Part shown: one piece after another, positions 17,033 through 25,938 of the stretch
How positions within the stretch are numbered: the stretch's first letter is position 1
How the letters are laid out: each line of letters opens with the position of its first letter
Program-made: the position numbers and the translations under genes
Notes under the pieces: generated by a model
What the model was told of the DNA's origin: nothing
The model's database searches: none
What the model saw: only the letters and a program-made list of their open reading frames with translations
Assembly (NCBI RefSeq): GCF_000521505.1
Contig: NZ_CP003915.1
Location: 3,224,001-3,288,000 of the forward strand
DNA: 64,000 nt
Direction: 5' to 3'
DNA from: Advenella mimigardefordensis DPN7
GTDB lineage: Bacteria > Pseudomonadota > Gammaproteobacteria > Burkholderiales > Burkholderiaceae_B

Positions 17033-17821
17033 ATGAACCTGAAAAAACACGTTTTCGGAATCGGTCTGTGCGCGATCGCACTGGCGGTTTCCACCTCGGC
17101 TGTCGCGGCAGGCAAAACCATTCGCTTCGGTACTGACGCAACATACGCGCCTTTTGAGTCCACCAGTCCGTCCGGCGAAATTGTCGGTTTTGATATCGAC
17201 CTGGCCAAGGCCATGTGCGAAAAAATGCAAGCCAAATGCACCTTCCAGAATCAGGGCTGGGACGGCATTATCCCTGCCTTGCGCGCCAAGAAATTTGACG
17301 TGATTGCCTCGTCCATGAGCATTACACCGGAACGCGCCAAAGCAGTGCTGTTCACTCAGAAAATCTGGACCACACCGAATATGTTCGTCGCCAAAAAAGG
17401 TGCAACCTACCAATCTACCCCCGAAGGTCTCAAGGGCATCGATCTGGGTGTGCAGCAAGGCACCATCCAGGACAAATATGCGACCAAATATTTCAAAGAC
17501 ACCAATATCAAGCGGTATAAAACCCTGGAAGACGCCTATAACGACCTGACCACCGGCCGCGTCAACGCGGTATTTGCCGACGGCGGTGTGACCACGGAGT
17601 TCGTGAACAGCCCGGGCGGCAAAGACTTTCAGATTGTGGGTGATCCAATCCCCTCCTCTGCCGATGTCGAGATTTTCGGTCAGGGCACCGGTTTTGCCGT
17701 ACGCCCGAATGATACCGAACTCAAAGATGCCCTGAATAAGGCGTTTGATGAAATCCGCAAGGATGGCACTTATCAGAAAATTGCCGATAAATATTTCACT
17801 TACGATATTTACGGCGGTTGA
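17033..17821 (+). CDS. ABC transporter periplasmic amino-acid-binding protein
   Basis: A 262-residue protein of the SBP family 3 (HisJ/LAO/ArtJ type). The signal peptide (about 1-25, NLKKHVFGIGLCAIALAVSTSAVAAG) has a typical AVAA cleavage site. The mature part has FGTDATYAPFES, GFDIDLAKAMCEKM, WDGIIPALRAKKFDVIASSMSIT and GQGTGFAVRPND. Lysine/arginine/ornithine-type ligands are likely from family and neighbouring AstE-like enzyme, but specificity cannot be read from the sequence. AGGA is 8 nt before the ATG. It is divergent from the two permeases, with which it should work. Confidence 0.9.
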   Translation: MNLKKHVFGIGLCAIALAVSTSAVAAGKTIRFGTDATYAPFESTSPSGEIVGFDIDLAKAMCEKMQAKCTFQNQGWDGIIPALRAKKFDVIASSMSITPERAKAVLFTQKIWTTPNMFVAKKGATYQSTPEGLKGIDLGVQQGTIQDKYATKYFKDTNIKRYKTLEDAYNDLTTGRVNAVFADGGVTTEFVNSPGGKDFQIVGDPIPSSADVEIFGQGTGFAVRPNDTELKDALNKAFDEIRKDGTYQKIADKYFTYDIYGG

Positions 17822-17834
17822 TGAAGCAAACCGC

Positions 17835-17858
17835 GCGGCAGGCGAACAGGCTTGCCGC
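17835..17858 (+). terminator. possible terminator after the binding-protein gene
   Basis: GCGGCAGGC and GCTTGCCGC form a 9-bp stem with one G-U pair and a 6-nt loop, 14 bp after the stop codon. No long T-run follows, so efficiency is doubtful. It may separate the binding-protein transcript from bioB. Confidence 0.4.
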
Positions 17859-18104
17859 TGCTGATATTGTTGCGGCGGGTGAATGACGGTTGCGCCGCAC
17901 ATGCCACCGACAGCAATATCCCCCCAGCGCAGACCCCAATCCCGCCACGACCCGGGCCATAGCCTTTTCCGAAAGGGCCCCGCAAGCCCGACGCCCCATC
18001 ACTACGCTGTCACATATCACACCAACAAAACAGAAAATAAAAATAAATTCTTTTAATTTCTTTTAAAATCAATCAAAACGCCGCCATCACGCAATTAATT
18101 TAAA

Positions 18105-18133
18105 TTGCATCAATCATGTCGCTTGCGTAGCAT
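18105..18133 (+). promoter_or_regulatory. candidate sigma70 promoter of bioB
   Basis: TTGCAT at 18105-18110 and TAGCAT at 18128-18133 are separated by exactly 17 bp (4 of 6 matches to each consensus). An AT-rich tract lies upstream. The start codon of bioB is 77 bp further on. The overlapping dyad GCAATT-N6-AATTGC at 18091-18108 could be a repressor site, but a BirA or BioQ-type box is not evident. Confidence 0.3.
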
Positions 18134-18209
18134 ACCTTGTCATCGTCTCATTGATCTGCCCGTATCAGCCTTGCGGGAAGACACTATCTAAACAACAAGG
18201 AACGTAAGC

Positions 18210-19268
18210 ATGGATACCCTTTCATTGCACCCAGACCATGAACCCGCAGCCACCTGGACAGTCAGGTCCATTCTGGATCTATACCAATTACCCTTCATGG
18301 ATCTGCTGTTCCGCGCCCAGCAGGTGCATCGCGAACATCACGAAGCCAATGCCGTGCAACTGTCCAGCCTGCTCTCGATCAAGACAGGCGGTTGCCCCGA
18401 GGACTGTTCCTATTGCCCGCAGTCTTCCCGCTACGATACCTCTGTAGAGCGTGAAAAACTCATGCCGCTGGACGAGGTGGTGCAGGCGGCAACGCAGGCG
18501 AAAGCCGCGGGTGCGCAGCGCTTCTGCATGGGAGCCGCCTGGCGCAATCCCAAACCACATCAGGTGGATGCCGTTGCCGACATGATCCGGGCCGTCAAGG
18601 CGCTGGGGCTTGAAACCTGTGTCACACTGGGTATGCTGCGTGATGGCCAGGCTGAGCAACTGAAGCAGGCCGGGCTGGACTATTACAACCACAATCTGGA
18701 TACCTCGCCCGAATTTTACGGACAAATCATTACTACCCGTACCTATCAGGATCGCCTTGATACACTGGAGCGTGTGCGTGATGCCGGCATTCACGTATGT
18801 TGCGGCGGCATTGTCGGTCTGGGTGAATCGCGTCGCGAACGCGCCGGGCTGATCGCCCAGCTGGCCAATATGAACCCTTATCCGGAATCTGTCCCGATCA
18901 ACAATCTGGTCAAAGTACAGGGCACCCCTCTGGCCGACAATGAAGAGATCGACCCGTTCGAGTTCGTGCGTACCATTGCGGTAGCGCGCATTACCATGCC
19001 CCGGACATTCGTACGCCTGTCCGCCGGGCGCGAAGCCATGCCGGACAGCCTGCAGGCACTGTGCTTTATGGCCGGCGCCAATTCCATGTTCTACGGTGAA
19101 AAACTGCTCACTACCGGCAATCCGCAACTGCAGGCCGACCAGGCATTGTTTCAGCGTCTTGACCTTAAACCGGTAGGCCAGTATCAGCAAGATGAGCAAA
19201 CAGCCACCACCGCTAACGCTGCTGCCGGTTCATGCGCCTGCACCAGCCACGCTGTGGCGACATCCTGA
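18210..19268 (+). CDS. bioB: biotin synthase
   Basis: A 352-residue radical SAM enzyme that inserts sulfur into dethiobiotin. It has the CxxxCxxC cluster site in [13 protein letters not shown] (about residues 62-74), [36 protein letters not shown] and [11 protein letters not shown], which cover the [4Fe-4S] and [2Fe-2S] ligands (the latter using Cys and Arg). The C-terminal tail ([13 protein letters not shown]) is lengthened and Cys-containing. AAGGA precedes the ATG. It is not accompanied by bioA, bioF or bioD here, so biotin synthesis is split in the genome. Confidence 0.95.
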   Translation: MDTLSLHPDHEPAATWTVRSILDLYQLPFMDLLFRAQQVHREHHEANAVQLSSLLSIKTGGCPEDCSYCPQSSRYDTSVEREKLMPLDEVVQAATQAKAAGAQRFCMGAAWRNPKPHQVDAVADMIRAVKALGLETCVTLGMLRDGQAEQLKQAGLDYYNHNLDTSPEFYGQIITTRTYQDRLDTLERVRDAGIHVCCGGIVGLGESRRERAGLIAQLANMNPYPESVPINNLVKVQGTPLADNEEIDPFEFVRTIAVARITMPRTFVRLSAGREAMPDSLQALCFMAGANSMFYGEKLLTTGNPQLQADQALFQRLDLKPVGQYQQDEQTATTANAAAGSCACTSHAVATS

Positions 19269-19330
19269 ACAGGCCGATCACGACACCACTTTATTAAATC
19301 CGATATCAACCCTTCATTAACAATTGAAAT

Positions 19331-20194
19331 ATGACCTACCTCATTCTCAGTATTCTTTGCAGTGTTGCCGTCTCGGTGCTGCTCAAGGTCGCTCGCCGTC
19401 AGGGTATTGATATCCGCCAGGCCATCGCTTTCAATTACGTCATGGCCTGCGGCCTTACCTGGTTCCTGCTTGCCCCCTCGCTGACCCCCACAGCCGGCCA
19501 CCCATTGCCATGGCTGCTGTTCGCCATACTGGGCATTATTTTGCCGGTACTGTTTATGATCATGTCACGTGGCGTGGAATATGCCGGTATTGTCCGGGCT
19601 GATGCCGCACAGCGGTTGTCCCTGTTTCTGACCGTGCTGGCTTCGTTCGTCCTGTTTGGCGAAGCCCTCTCGGTCAATCGCGGCCTGAGCCTGGCGCTGG
19701 CGTTTGCCGCTCTGTTCTGCCTGTTATGGAAACCGGCAGATGTCGCCGCTGGCGCCAGCGTGCGTCAAGGTGCGCTATACCTGTTTCTGATCTGGCTGGG
19801 TTACGGTGTGGTGGATATGCTGTTCAAACAGATCGCCAAAACCGGCACGGCCTTTTCCATCGGATTGTTCGTGTCATTTGTGCTTGCCGGCGTCATTATG
19901 TTTGCTTATCTGCTGATACGCCGCACTCAATGGAACGCTCGCAGCATCCTGGGCGGGCTCCTGCTGGGTCTGCTCAATTTCTGCAACATTCTTTTTTATA
20001 TCCGTGCTCACCAGACCTTCCATGAAAATCCAACACTGGTGTTCACGGTCATGAATATCGGCGTGATCAGCCTGGGCACCATCGTGGGCGCCATTCTGTT
20101 TCGCGAGAAAATCAGCCGTATCAATCTGCTGGGTATTGCACTTGCAATTGTCGCGGTACTTACGCTGTACTACTGGACAGTCATCAGCGGTTGA
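19331..20194 (+). CDS. EamA-type (DMT family) transporter
   Basis: A 287-residue membrane protein with about ten hydrophobic helices in two EamA-like repeats (MTYLILSILCSVAVSVLLKV at the start, then ADAAQRLSLFLTVLASFVLFGE, and ISLGTIVGAILFREKIS in the second half). Members export metabolites or drugs, and substrates are not readable from the sequence. It follows bioB on the same strand by 62 bp, so it may be in the same transcript. A biotin-related role is only positional. Confidence 0.8.
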   Translation: MTYLILSILCSVAVSVLLKVARRQGIDIRQAIAFNYVMACGLTWFLLAPSLTPTAGHPLPWLLFAILGIILPVLFMIMSRGVEYAGIVRADAAQRLSLFLTVLASFVLFGEALSVNRGLSLALAFAALFCLLWKPADVAAGASVRQGALYLFLIWLGYGVVDMLFKQIAKTGTAFSIGLFVSFVLAGVIMFAYLLIRRTQWNARSILGGLLLGLLNFCNILFYIRAHQTFHENPTLVFTVMNIGVISLGTIVGAILFREKISRINLLGIALAIVAVLTLYYWTVISG

Positions 20195-20263
20195 CGGCCA
20201 GGCAACGCCCCCCTGGGCAGGAAGCGCCGCCGGGCCGGTTGCCTGGCGAGATGCCTGCCCCCC

Positions 20264-21670
20264 TTACAGTACTTTGCCGGGGTTCATGATGCCATCGGGA
20301 TCAAACACCTGCTTGATCTGCCGCATCAATTTCAATTGCAATGGGTCTTTATGATGCAAAAAGGCATGGCGCTTCAGTTGTCCGATACCGTGTTCTGCAC
20401 TAATGCTGCCGCCGTACGCCATGACCTCTTCGAATACCGCATCGGCGATCCGGATTTCCCATTCAGCAGCCCAGCTCTTATCGGCGCCGGCCGGACGCGA
20501 CACGTTGTAATGCAAGTTCCCATCGCCAAAATGGCCGAAAATAAACAACCGGCAATCGGGACTGACCTTGCGTAACTGCACTTCTGCCGTTTTCACAAAG
20601 GCCGGAATCTGCTCTATGGGTAGTGAAATATCGTGCTTCAGATGCGGGCCGTCGGCACGCTGCGCCTCGGAAATTTCCTCACGCAAACGCCACAGCGCCT
20701 GCAATTGCGCCAACGAGGCTGACACCGCAGCATCCACACACAGTTCCTGCTCCAGCGCCTGGCCGATGACTTCTTCCAGCAACTGGGTCAATGCCTCTTC
20801 ATTGGCCGTATCGGCCAGTTCGATTAATACATAAGCCGGGTGACGATCGCCAAATGGCAGTTGCACGCCTTCGACGTGGGTTAATACCAGATCCAGGCAG
20901 GCATCGGTAAAAAACTCAAAGGCCTGCAAGCGTGGGCCGCAGGCGCCAAACACCAGGCGAAACAGTTCCAGCGCCTGCTGCTCGGACTCAACCGCAGCCA
21001 GCACCACACTCCGAACATGGGTCGGGGCATGCAGCCTGAGCGCGACGCCGGTGATCACGCCCAGCGTACCCTCGGAACCGATAAGCAACTGCTTCAGGTC
21101 ATAGCCGGTATTATCCTTGCGCAGGGTTTGCAGGCCATTGAATATTTCGCCATCAGGCAATACGGCTTCGATCCCCAATACGAGCTCACGGGCCATGCCG
21201 TAACGAACGACATTGACGCCGCCGGCATTGGTGGCAACGTTGCCGCCAATCTGCGATGAATCTTCAGCCGCCAGGCTCAGCGGCAGCAGGCGATCCTGCT
21301 CCTGCGCTGCGCGGCGCAAATTTCCCAGAATGCAGCCGGCATCGGCGACCAGCGTATTGGCGATGGTATCGATGGAACGGATCTGGTTCATGCGATCCAG
21401 CGACAGAATGATATTGTCGGGACGCGCATCGGGCGTGGCTGCGCCGCAAAGCCCGGTATTGCCGCCACGCGTCACCACCGGCACTTTGTACTGACTGCAT
21501 AGCCGCATGCATTGCGCAACCTGCTCGGTAGACACCGGACGCACCACCGCCTGCGCCTGGCCTTTATAGACGCCGCGCCAGTCGCTCAACCAAGGTTCGA
21601 TATCGGCAGCCTCGGTCTGCACAACATCCGGCCCCAGCGCAGCCTGCAATTTTTCAAGAAATTCCTGCAT
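20264..21670 (-). CDS. FAD-linked 2-hydroxyacid dehydrogenase (D-lactate/2-hydroxyglutarate type)
   Basis: A 468-residue flavoenzyme with FAD-binding-4 (VVRPVSTEQVAQC, TRGGNTGLCGAATPD, and ALGGNVATNAGGVNV-like IGGNVATNAGG) and the FAD-oxidase C-terminal domain, with HFGDGNLHYNV and SAEHGIG. It oxidises a D-2-hydroxy acid, passing electrons to quinone or an acceptor flavoprotein. D-2-hydroxyglutarate dehydrogenase and D-lactate dehydrogenase (Dld-type) are both compatible. AGGA lies before the ATG. The adjacent GntR gene upstream is on the same strand (gap of about 95 bp) and is the likely regulator. Confidence 0.85.
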   Translation of the reverse strand: MQEFLEKLQAALGPDVVQTEAADIEPWLSDWRGVYKGQAQAVVRPVSTEQVAQCMRLCSQYKVPVVTRGGNTGLCGAATPDARPDNIILSLDRMNQIRSIDTIANTLVADAGCILGNLRRAAQEQDRLLPLSLAAEDSSQIGGNVATNAGGVNVVRYGMARELVLGIEAVLPDGEIFNGLQTLRKDNTGYDLKQLLIGSEGTLGVITGVALRLHAPTHVRSVVLAAVESEQQALELFRLVFGACGPRLQAFEFFTDACLDLVLTHVEGVQLPFGDRHPAYVLIELADTANEEALTQLLEEVIGQALEQELCVDAAVSASLAQLQALWRLREEISEAQRADGPHLKHDISLPIEQIPAFVKTAEVQLRKVSPDCRLFIFGHFGDGNLHYNVSRPAGADKSWAAEWEIRIADAVFEEVMAYGGSISAEHGIGQLKRHAFLHHKDPLQLKLMRQIKQVFDPDGIMNPGKVL

Positions 21671-21764
21671 TGTCTTTCCTAATAGTGTTCAAGCCAACTG
21701 CGACAAATGCTTACGTTGCAGTCAGTATGATGACGAAAATAAACCATTTCTGATTCGGTGTGCC

Positions 21765-22541
21765 CTAACTGTTTGACTGGTGTATAAATGCACTGGTATC
21801 CAGCCCCAGCCGTTCACTCGCCTTGCGTAAGTGCGCCTGGGCCTGGCTGCGGGCCAGCTCCGGATCGTGCTGAAGAATGGCCTCCAGCACGCGCTCATGC
21901 TCGGCATGCACCTGCCTGGACAATGGGCTCGCGGCCAGCTCGCGCTCGCCCGGCTGTGCGCTTTGCTGCGTCTGCAATGCCTGCTCCGTCTGCAGCGTAT
22001 GAACGCGGGCAGCATGCACACTTTGGCGCCACTGCCGCCCCAGGTAAGCCAGCAGGTCGCGATAATGTGGGTTATGCGTTGCCTGGGCAATCGCCTGGTG
22101 AAACCCGACATCCCACTCCAGCGCCTCTTCTGGCTGATGCAGGCTTTTTTCCAGCGAGCGCAGAATATGCTGCATCTCGCGCAAGTCTTCGGCCGTGGCC
22201 CGCACGGCAGCCAGTGCCGCCGCCGCACCCTCGATTTCAAAGCGCAACTCGTAGATATGGCGCAAGGCATCGCGATCCACCCTATCTGGCACAGGCAGCA
22301 GAAACCCCTCATTGATATCACGGCTGAGCACCATGCAACCGGCACCCTGCCGGGTACGCACCAGCCCTTTGGTTCGCAGGCGTTCCGTAGCCTCGCGGAT
22401 GACCGCTGCGCTTACGGAAAACTCGCCAGCCAGCAGCTTACCCGAGGGAAGTTTCGTGCCCACAGGATAGACACCGTCAGCGATACGCTGCATCAGCGCA
22501 TCTGCGACGCGATCGGTCAGTGTAGAGGTGATCATTTGCAT
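21765..22541 (-). CDS. GntR/FadR-family regulator
   Basis: A 258-residue FCD-type regulator. The winged helix carries SAAVIREATERLRTKGLVRTRQGAGCMV. The FCD domain shows WDVGFHQAIAQATHN and HAEHERVLEAIL, the metal-binding Asp/His positions. It precedes the FAD-linked dehydrogenase gene on the same strand and probably regulates it in response to a hydroxy acid. A perfect inverted repeat sits just upstream of its start (22552-22570), consistent with autoregulation. Confidence 0.85.
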   Translation of the reverse strand: MQMITSTLTDRVADALMQRIADGVYPVGTKLPSGKLLAGEFSVSAAVIREATERLRTKGLVRTRQGAGCMVLSRDINEGFLLPVPDRVDRDALRHIYELRFEIEGAAAALAAVRATAEDLREMQHILRSLEKSLHQPEEALEWDVGFHQAIAQATHNPHYRDLLAYLGRQWRQSVHAARVHTLQTEQALQTQQSAQPGERELAASPLSRQVHAEHERVLEAILQHDPELARSQAQAHLRKASERLGLDTSAFIHQSNS

Positions 22542-22551
22542 AACGCAAATA

Positions 22552-22570
22552 TATCAGGTTATCTGATAAC
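22552..22570. promoter_or_regulatory. overlapping palindromes upstream of the GntR gene (operator candidate)
   Basis: TATCAG-N5-CTGATA (22552-22568) and the perfect GTTATC-T-GATAAC (22558-22570) overlap 11 bp upstream of the start codon. Such nested dyads suit FadR-type dimers. The site would also block the promoter region. Confidence 0.5.
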
Positions 22571-22692
22571 TTTTGAAGAATTTTCGGACTGAGAGGAAAA
22601 TTTTTTAGACGAATGCCTGGCTCAGTAGAAGCATCAACAACCGTCGCTACCCAAACCTATTGTCAACTTAGGCGAAATAAATACAACGACGG

Positions 22693-24213
22693 TTAGTTTT
22701 GCCGTGGCGCCGTCGGAGGCCGGGCAGCAGTTGAGCCCTTTTCCGTACCTTCATCCGTTGCGTCTTCGTTGGCGGCGCCTTCGCCCGAAGTCCCTTCCTC
22801 GGCCCCGTCGTCTGCTGCCATATCTTCTGCGGCCATTTCCTCTCCTGCCATGGCAAGATCCTCATCAGCCACGGAGTGATCCGTATCGGTTCGTTGCGGC
22901 AGGTTCAGTTCAGTAATCGGGTCGCCGGCCTGAATAATATCCAGCACTTTTTCCATGGCCTGCTCGTCAGATGAAATATCAATCGCTTCATCCACACGCG
23001 GATCCAGCGCAGTCGCCACAGGCGAGGCAGGTACGCTGACTGACATGGGCACAAAGGGCTCCGGATCCACCTTGTAGGTGCCCTTGACTTTTTCTTTGCG
23101 CACAAAGATGACCAGCGAGAAGGCTGCCAGCGAAGTATAAATATAGAACATGTGTGCGCCGCCAATGTCCATCAGCTTACCTACCAGCAACGGTCCAAGA
23201 CTGGCGCCTACGCCGTACGTCATCAGTAACACACCACTTAAGCCAACGCGCAGCGACGGGTCAACGTGCTCATTGGCAAAGGCGGTAGCCAGAGGATAAA
23301 TCGTAAACTGCAGGACACCGAAGATCGCCACCATCACCAGCATCACCGGATATGGCAAATGCCAGTAGCCATACAGCGGGATGGTCAGCACCCCCAGCAA
23401 AAGCGCGTTGAAGCGAATCATGTTCAGGCGATAAATGCGATCGGACAACCAGCCCATCGGCCATTGCGACAGCAGTCCGGCCATCACCGAGACCGACAGA
23501 AACACCGCCACCTGATCGGTATCCATCCCCTCTTTACTGGCATAAACCGGTCCCAGACCGTAAAAGGAACCGGTGATACTGCCCGCGATGAAGAGCACGA
23601 ACATGGACATCGGCACCAGTCGAATGAATACTTTGAGCTTGATTGGCGCATGCACCTGCAGGGCGGGATGGCTGCGTCGCGTAATGGCCACCGGGATCAG
23701 GCACAGCGCCATCGACATCGCAACCACATTGAGTGTGGTCAGATCTTCGGGTGAGAAAAACGACACGGTCATCTGGCCCAGCACCAGCCCCATGCCCGAC
23801 ATGACCATATAAAAGGCGAAAACACTGCCGCGCTGTTTCTGGTCGGCCTGATCATTCAGCCAGCTTTCCAGCACCATGTACTGCGTCACCATGGTGGCGC
23901 CGGTCAGAAATCGCAGAAATACCCAAACCGGCAACAGCGGCGTGATGGTCTGCGCCAGCACCAGCACCGTCACCATTGCAGCTGAAATGGCGTAAGCGCG
24001 GATATGCCCCACGCGCTGCACCAGTTTATGTCCGAAGCGCGCGCCCAGTACCTGGCCCGTGTAGAACGCAGCAATCAGCAAGCCGATCCAGACCTGGCTA
24101 ACCCCTTCATCGGTCAGGTGCAACGCGATGAAAGTGTTGTACAGACCCGTACCGAGAGACATCAGCAATGTCGCAAGATACAAAGAGAAAAAAGACAGAA
24201 AAAGGCTGATCAT
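22693..24213 (-). CDS. MFS transporter with acidic C-terminal tail
   Basis: A 506-residue major facilitator starting MISLFLSFFSLYLATLLMSL (the ORF can be opened upstream to 24291). Twelve helices are predicted, with GARFGHKLVQRVG resembling the loop 2-3 motif. The family looks like YcaD-type inner-membrane MFS proteins. The last about 90 residues are an acidic, Ala/Glu/Asp/Gly-rich low-complexity tail (AGEEMAAEDMAADDGAEEG), absent from most family members as far as I recall. Substrate unknown. Confidence 0.8.
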   Translation of the reverse strand: MISLFLSFFSLYLATLLMSLGTGLYNTFIALHLTDEGVSQVWIGLLIAAFYTGQVLGARFGHKLVQRVGHIRAYAISAAMVTVLVLAQTITPLLPVWVFLRFLTGATMVTQYMVLESWLNDQADQKQRGSVFAFYMVMSGMGLVLGQMTVSFFSPEDLTTLNVVAMSMALCLIPVAITRRSHPALQVHAPIKLKVFIRLVPMSMFVLFIAGSITGSFYGLGPVYASKEGMDTDQVAVFLSVSVMAGLLSQWPMGWLSDRIYRLNMIRFNALLLGVLTIPLYGYWHLPYPVMLVMVAIFGVLQFTIYPLATAFANEHVDPSLRVGLSGVLLMTYGVGASLGPLLVGKLMDIGGAHMFYIYTSLAAFSLVIFVRKEKVKGTYKVDPEPFVPMSVSVPASPVATALDPRVDEAIDISSDEQAMEKVLDIIQAGDPITELNLPQRTDTDHSVADEDLAMAGEEMAAEDMAADDGAEEGTSGEGAANEDATDEGTEKGSTAARPPTAPRQN

Positions 24214-24401
24214 TCTGAACCGACGAGAAAGACGGACGAAAAAAAACAACAAATGCAATAAAAAATCACTGCCTGCAGCCGGCCGGTTCAAGCCGGGCCG
24301 ACGGCTCTGCGATCAACGCAGCAATACAGGCTGAGTGACAAACTTACTAACGACAAACTTGCTAACGACCGGCGCAGGCTGCAGCGTCGGTCGGGTTGGA
24401 T

Positions 24402-24905
24402 TTATAGTTGGGAAAGAATCGTCTGGGTGCCGCTGATTTTGTATTCGCCACCCTCTTCGACATTCAGCTGCGTGACTACGCCATCTTCCAGAATGGCGGA
24501 ATAACGACGAGAACGGATACCCAGGCCGCGAGCGATCAGGTCCATTTCCAGACCCAGCGCTGTAGTCCAGATGGCAGCGCCATCGGCCAGCAGACGGATA
24601 ATGCCGGTTGCGCCTGTATCACGACCCCAGGCGCCCATCACGAACGCATCGTTAACGGCCACACACCAGATTTCGTCCACGCCTTTAGCCTTGATCTGCT
24701 CGGCATCACGAATGAAATCGACTACGTGCTTGTTCGTGCAGGTCGGGGTGAAAGCGCCAGGTACGGCAAAAAGCACAATTTTCTTACCTTTGACCAGCTC
24801 AGAAACCTTGAAGGCCTGCGGGCCGGCGCTCTGGCCATCTTCTGCGTTTTCAATGAACTCTGTGAGAGTACCGTCGGGTACCCGATCTCCAATGCTGATT
24901 GTCAT
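24402..24905 (-). CDS. peroxiredoxin (Prx5 type)
   Basis: A 167-residue thiol peroxidase that reduces H2O2 and organic peroxides. The peroxidatic Cys is in PGAFTPTCTNKHV (about residue 56), flanked by the conserved Pro and Thr. A second Cys in EIWCVAVND may resolve the intermediate; other Prx5 proteins depend on glutaredoxin. The C-terminal part GRDTGATGIIRLLADG fits. The ATG at 24905 is supported by the preceding GGAGTCAAT. Cytosolic, monocistronic. Confidence 0.9.
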   Translation of the reverse strand: MTISIGDRVPDGTLTEFIENAEDGQSAGPQAFKVSELVKGKKIVLFAVPGAFTPTCTNKHVVDFIRDAEQIKAKGVDEIWCVAVNDAFVMGAWGRDTGATGIIRLLADGAAIWTTALGLEMDLIARGLGIRSRRYSAILEDGVVTQLNVEEGGEYKISGTQTILSQL

Positions 24906-25177
24906 ATTGACTCCTGTCTGATTAAGCAAATGCGAGTGCAGTTAGTGTAACACCTGGCTCCGTAGCAAAGGCCAATTCCCCCACCCCTGCAACGTGCATA
25001 CCATAACATGCGCACATGACATAAATACCTACGCCGGCAGGTGGCGTTTTTCACAAGAAGTGTAAATAAAGGTATAGTTATCAGATATCGCGCTCTCGCT
25101 GGGAACGGGCTGCATCCCAATCCCGAGCCGGGCGCCTGTTCCATTTTATTTTCGCGGTCCCGAACCGCCTGTTGCGC

Positions 25178-25705
25178 ATGAAAAAAACACCCGTCGATTC
25201 CGACCTCCCGGCCCAGGCCACGTCCGCCGCATCTGCGCTCAGCCATCTGGATGAGGCTGGCCAGGTGCGCATGGTCGACGTCCTGGACAAGACCACCACA
25301 GCACGCACTGCCATTGCGCGCAGCGTGGTGCGCATGACACCACGCTCCTATACCGCCCTGAACGCCGCAGATAACAGCAAGGGCGAAGTACTCAATACGG
25401 CCCGCGTTGCCGGTGTACTGGCCGCCAAGCGCTGCGCTGAGCTGATTCCCATGTGCCATAGCCTGCCGCTAACGTTCGCAGGCATTGATTTTTCCCTGGA
25501 TGACCAGACACAATGCGTGACCATCCGCGCAACCTGTCGCAGTGACTATAAAACCGGCGTCGAAATGGAGGCACTCACCGCCTGTACGATTGCGGCACTC
25601 ACCATTTATGACATGTGCAAGGCGGCCGACAAAGGCATTATTATTGAAGATACCCGGCTTGAATATAAATCGGGTGGTAAAAGTGGAGAATGGCGTTGTG
25701 ATTAA
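25178..25705 (+). CDS. moaC: cyclic pyranopterin monophosphate synthase
   Basis: A 175-residue enzyme that, with MoaA, converts GTP to cyclic pyranopterin monophosphate, the first stable Moco intermediate. The conserved parts are KGEVLNTARVAGVLAAKRC, ELIPMCHSLPLT, TGVEMEALTACTIAALTIYDMCKAADKG and LEYKSGGKSGEW. A TTG two codons earlier (25172) is possible. It is the first gene of moaC-moaD-moaE-moaB-moeA. It overlaps moaD by 8 nt. Confidence 0.95.
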   Translation: MKKTPVDSDLPAQATSAASALSHLDEAGQVRMVDVLDKTTTARTAIARSVVRMTPRSYTALNAADNSKGEVLNTARVAGVLAAKRCAELIPMCHSLPLTFAGIDFSLDDQTQCVTIRATCRSDYKTGVEMEALTACTIAALTIYDMCKAADKGIIIEDTRLEYKSGGKSGEWRCD

Positions 25706-25937
25706 TGTGCTTTATTTCGCCCGCATTGCCGAACTCACCGGCAAGCGTACAGAACAATTGGCGCTGCCCGCTCCGGTCACCGTCACCGCCTGGCTGGCAC
25801 AATTGCACGAAGCCTACCCGGCACTCGCAGATGTGAGCGTACTCAAAGTAGCCATCAACAAAAAACACGCCCAGGCCGACACGCTCATTCAGGATCGCGA
25901 TGAAGTGGCGATCTTCGAACCCGTAACCGGAGGTTGA
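25698..25937 (+). CDS. moaD: molybdopterin synthase small (sulfur carrier) subunit
   Basis: A 79-residue ubiquitin-fold protein. It starts from GTG at 25698, with GGAG at 25684-25687; the start lies inside the end of moaC. The sequence INVLYFARIAELTGKR and the C-terminal EPVTGG end in the Gly-Gly that is adenylated and thiocarboxylated. It supplies sulfur to MoaE. One base separates its stop from moaE. Confidence 0.92.
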   Translation: MINVLYFARIAELTGKRTEQLALPAPVTVTAWLAQLHEAYPALADVSVLKVAINKKHAQADTLIQDRDEVAIFEPVTGG

Positions 25938-25938
25938 T

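Larger units (their letters stand above)
17822..18209. other. intergenic region upstream of bioB with hairpin and promoter candidate
   Basis: 388 bases. The left part has a terminator-like hairpin after the binding protein gene (17835-17858). The right part is AT-rich, has the inverted repeat GCAATT-N6-AATTGC (18091-18108), and a promoter candidate overlapping its right arm. No gene is seen. Confidence 0.5.
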
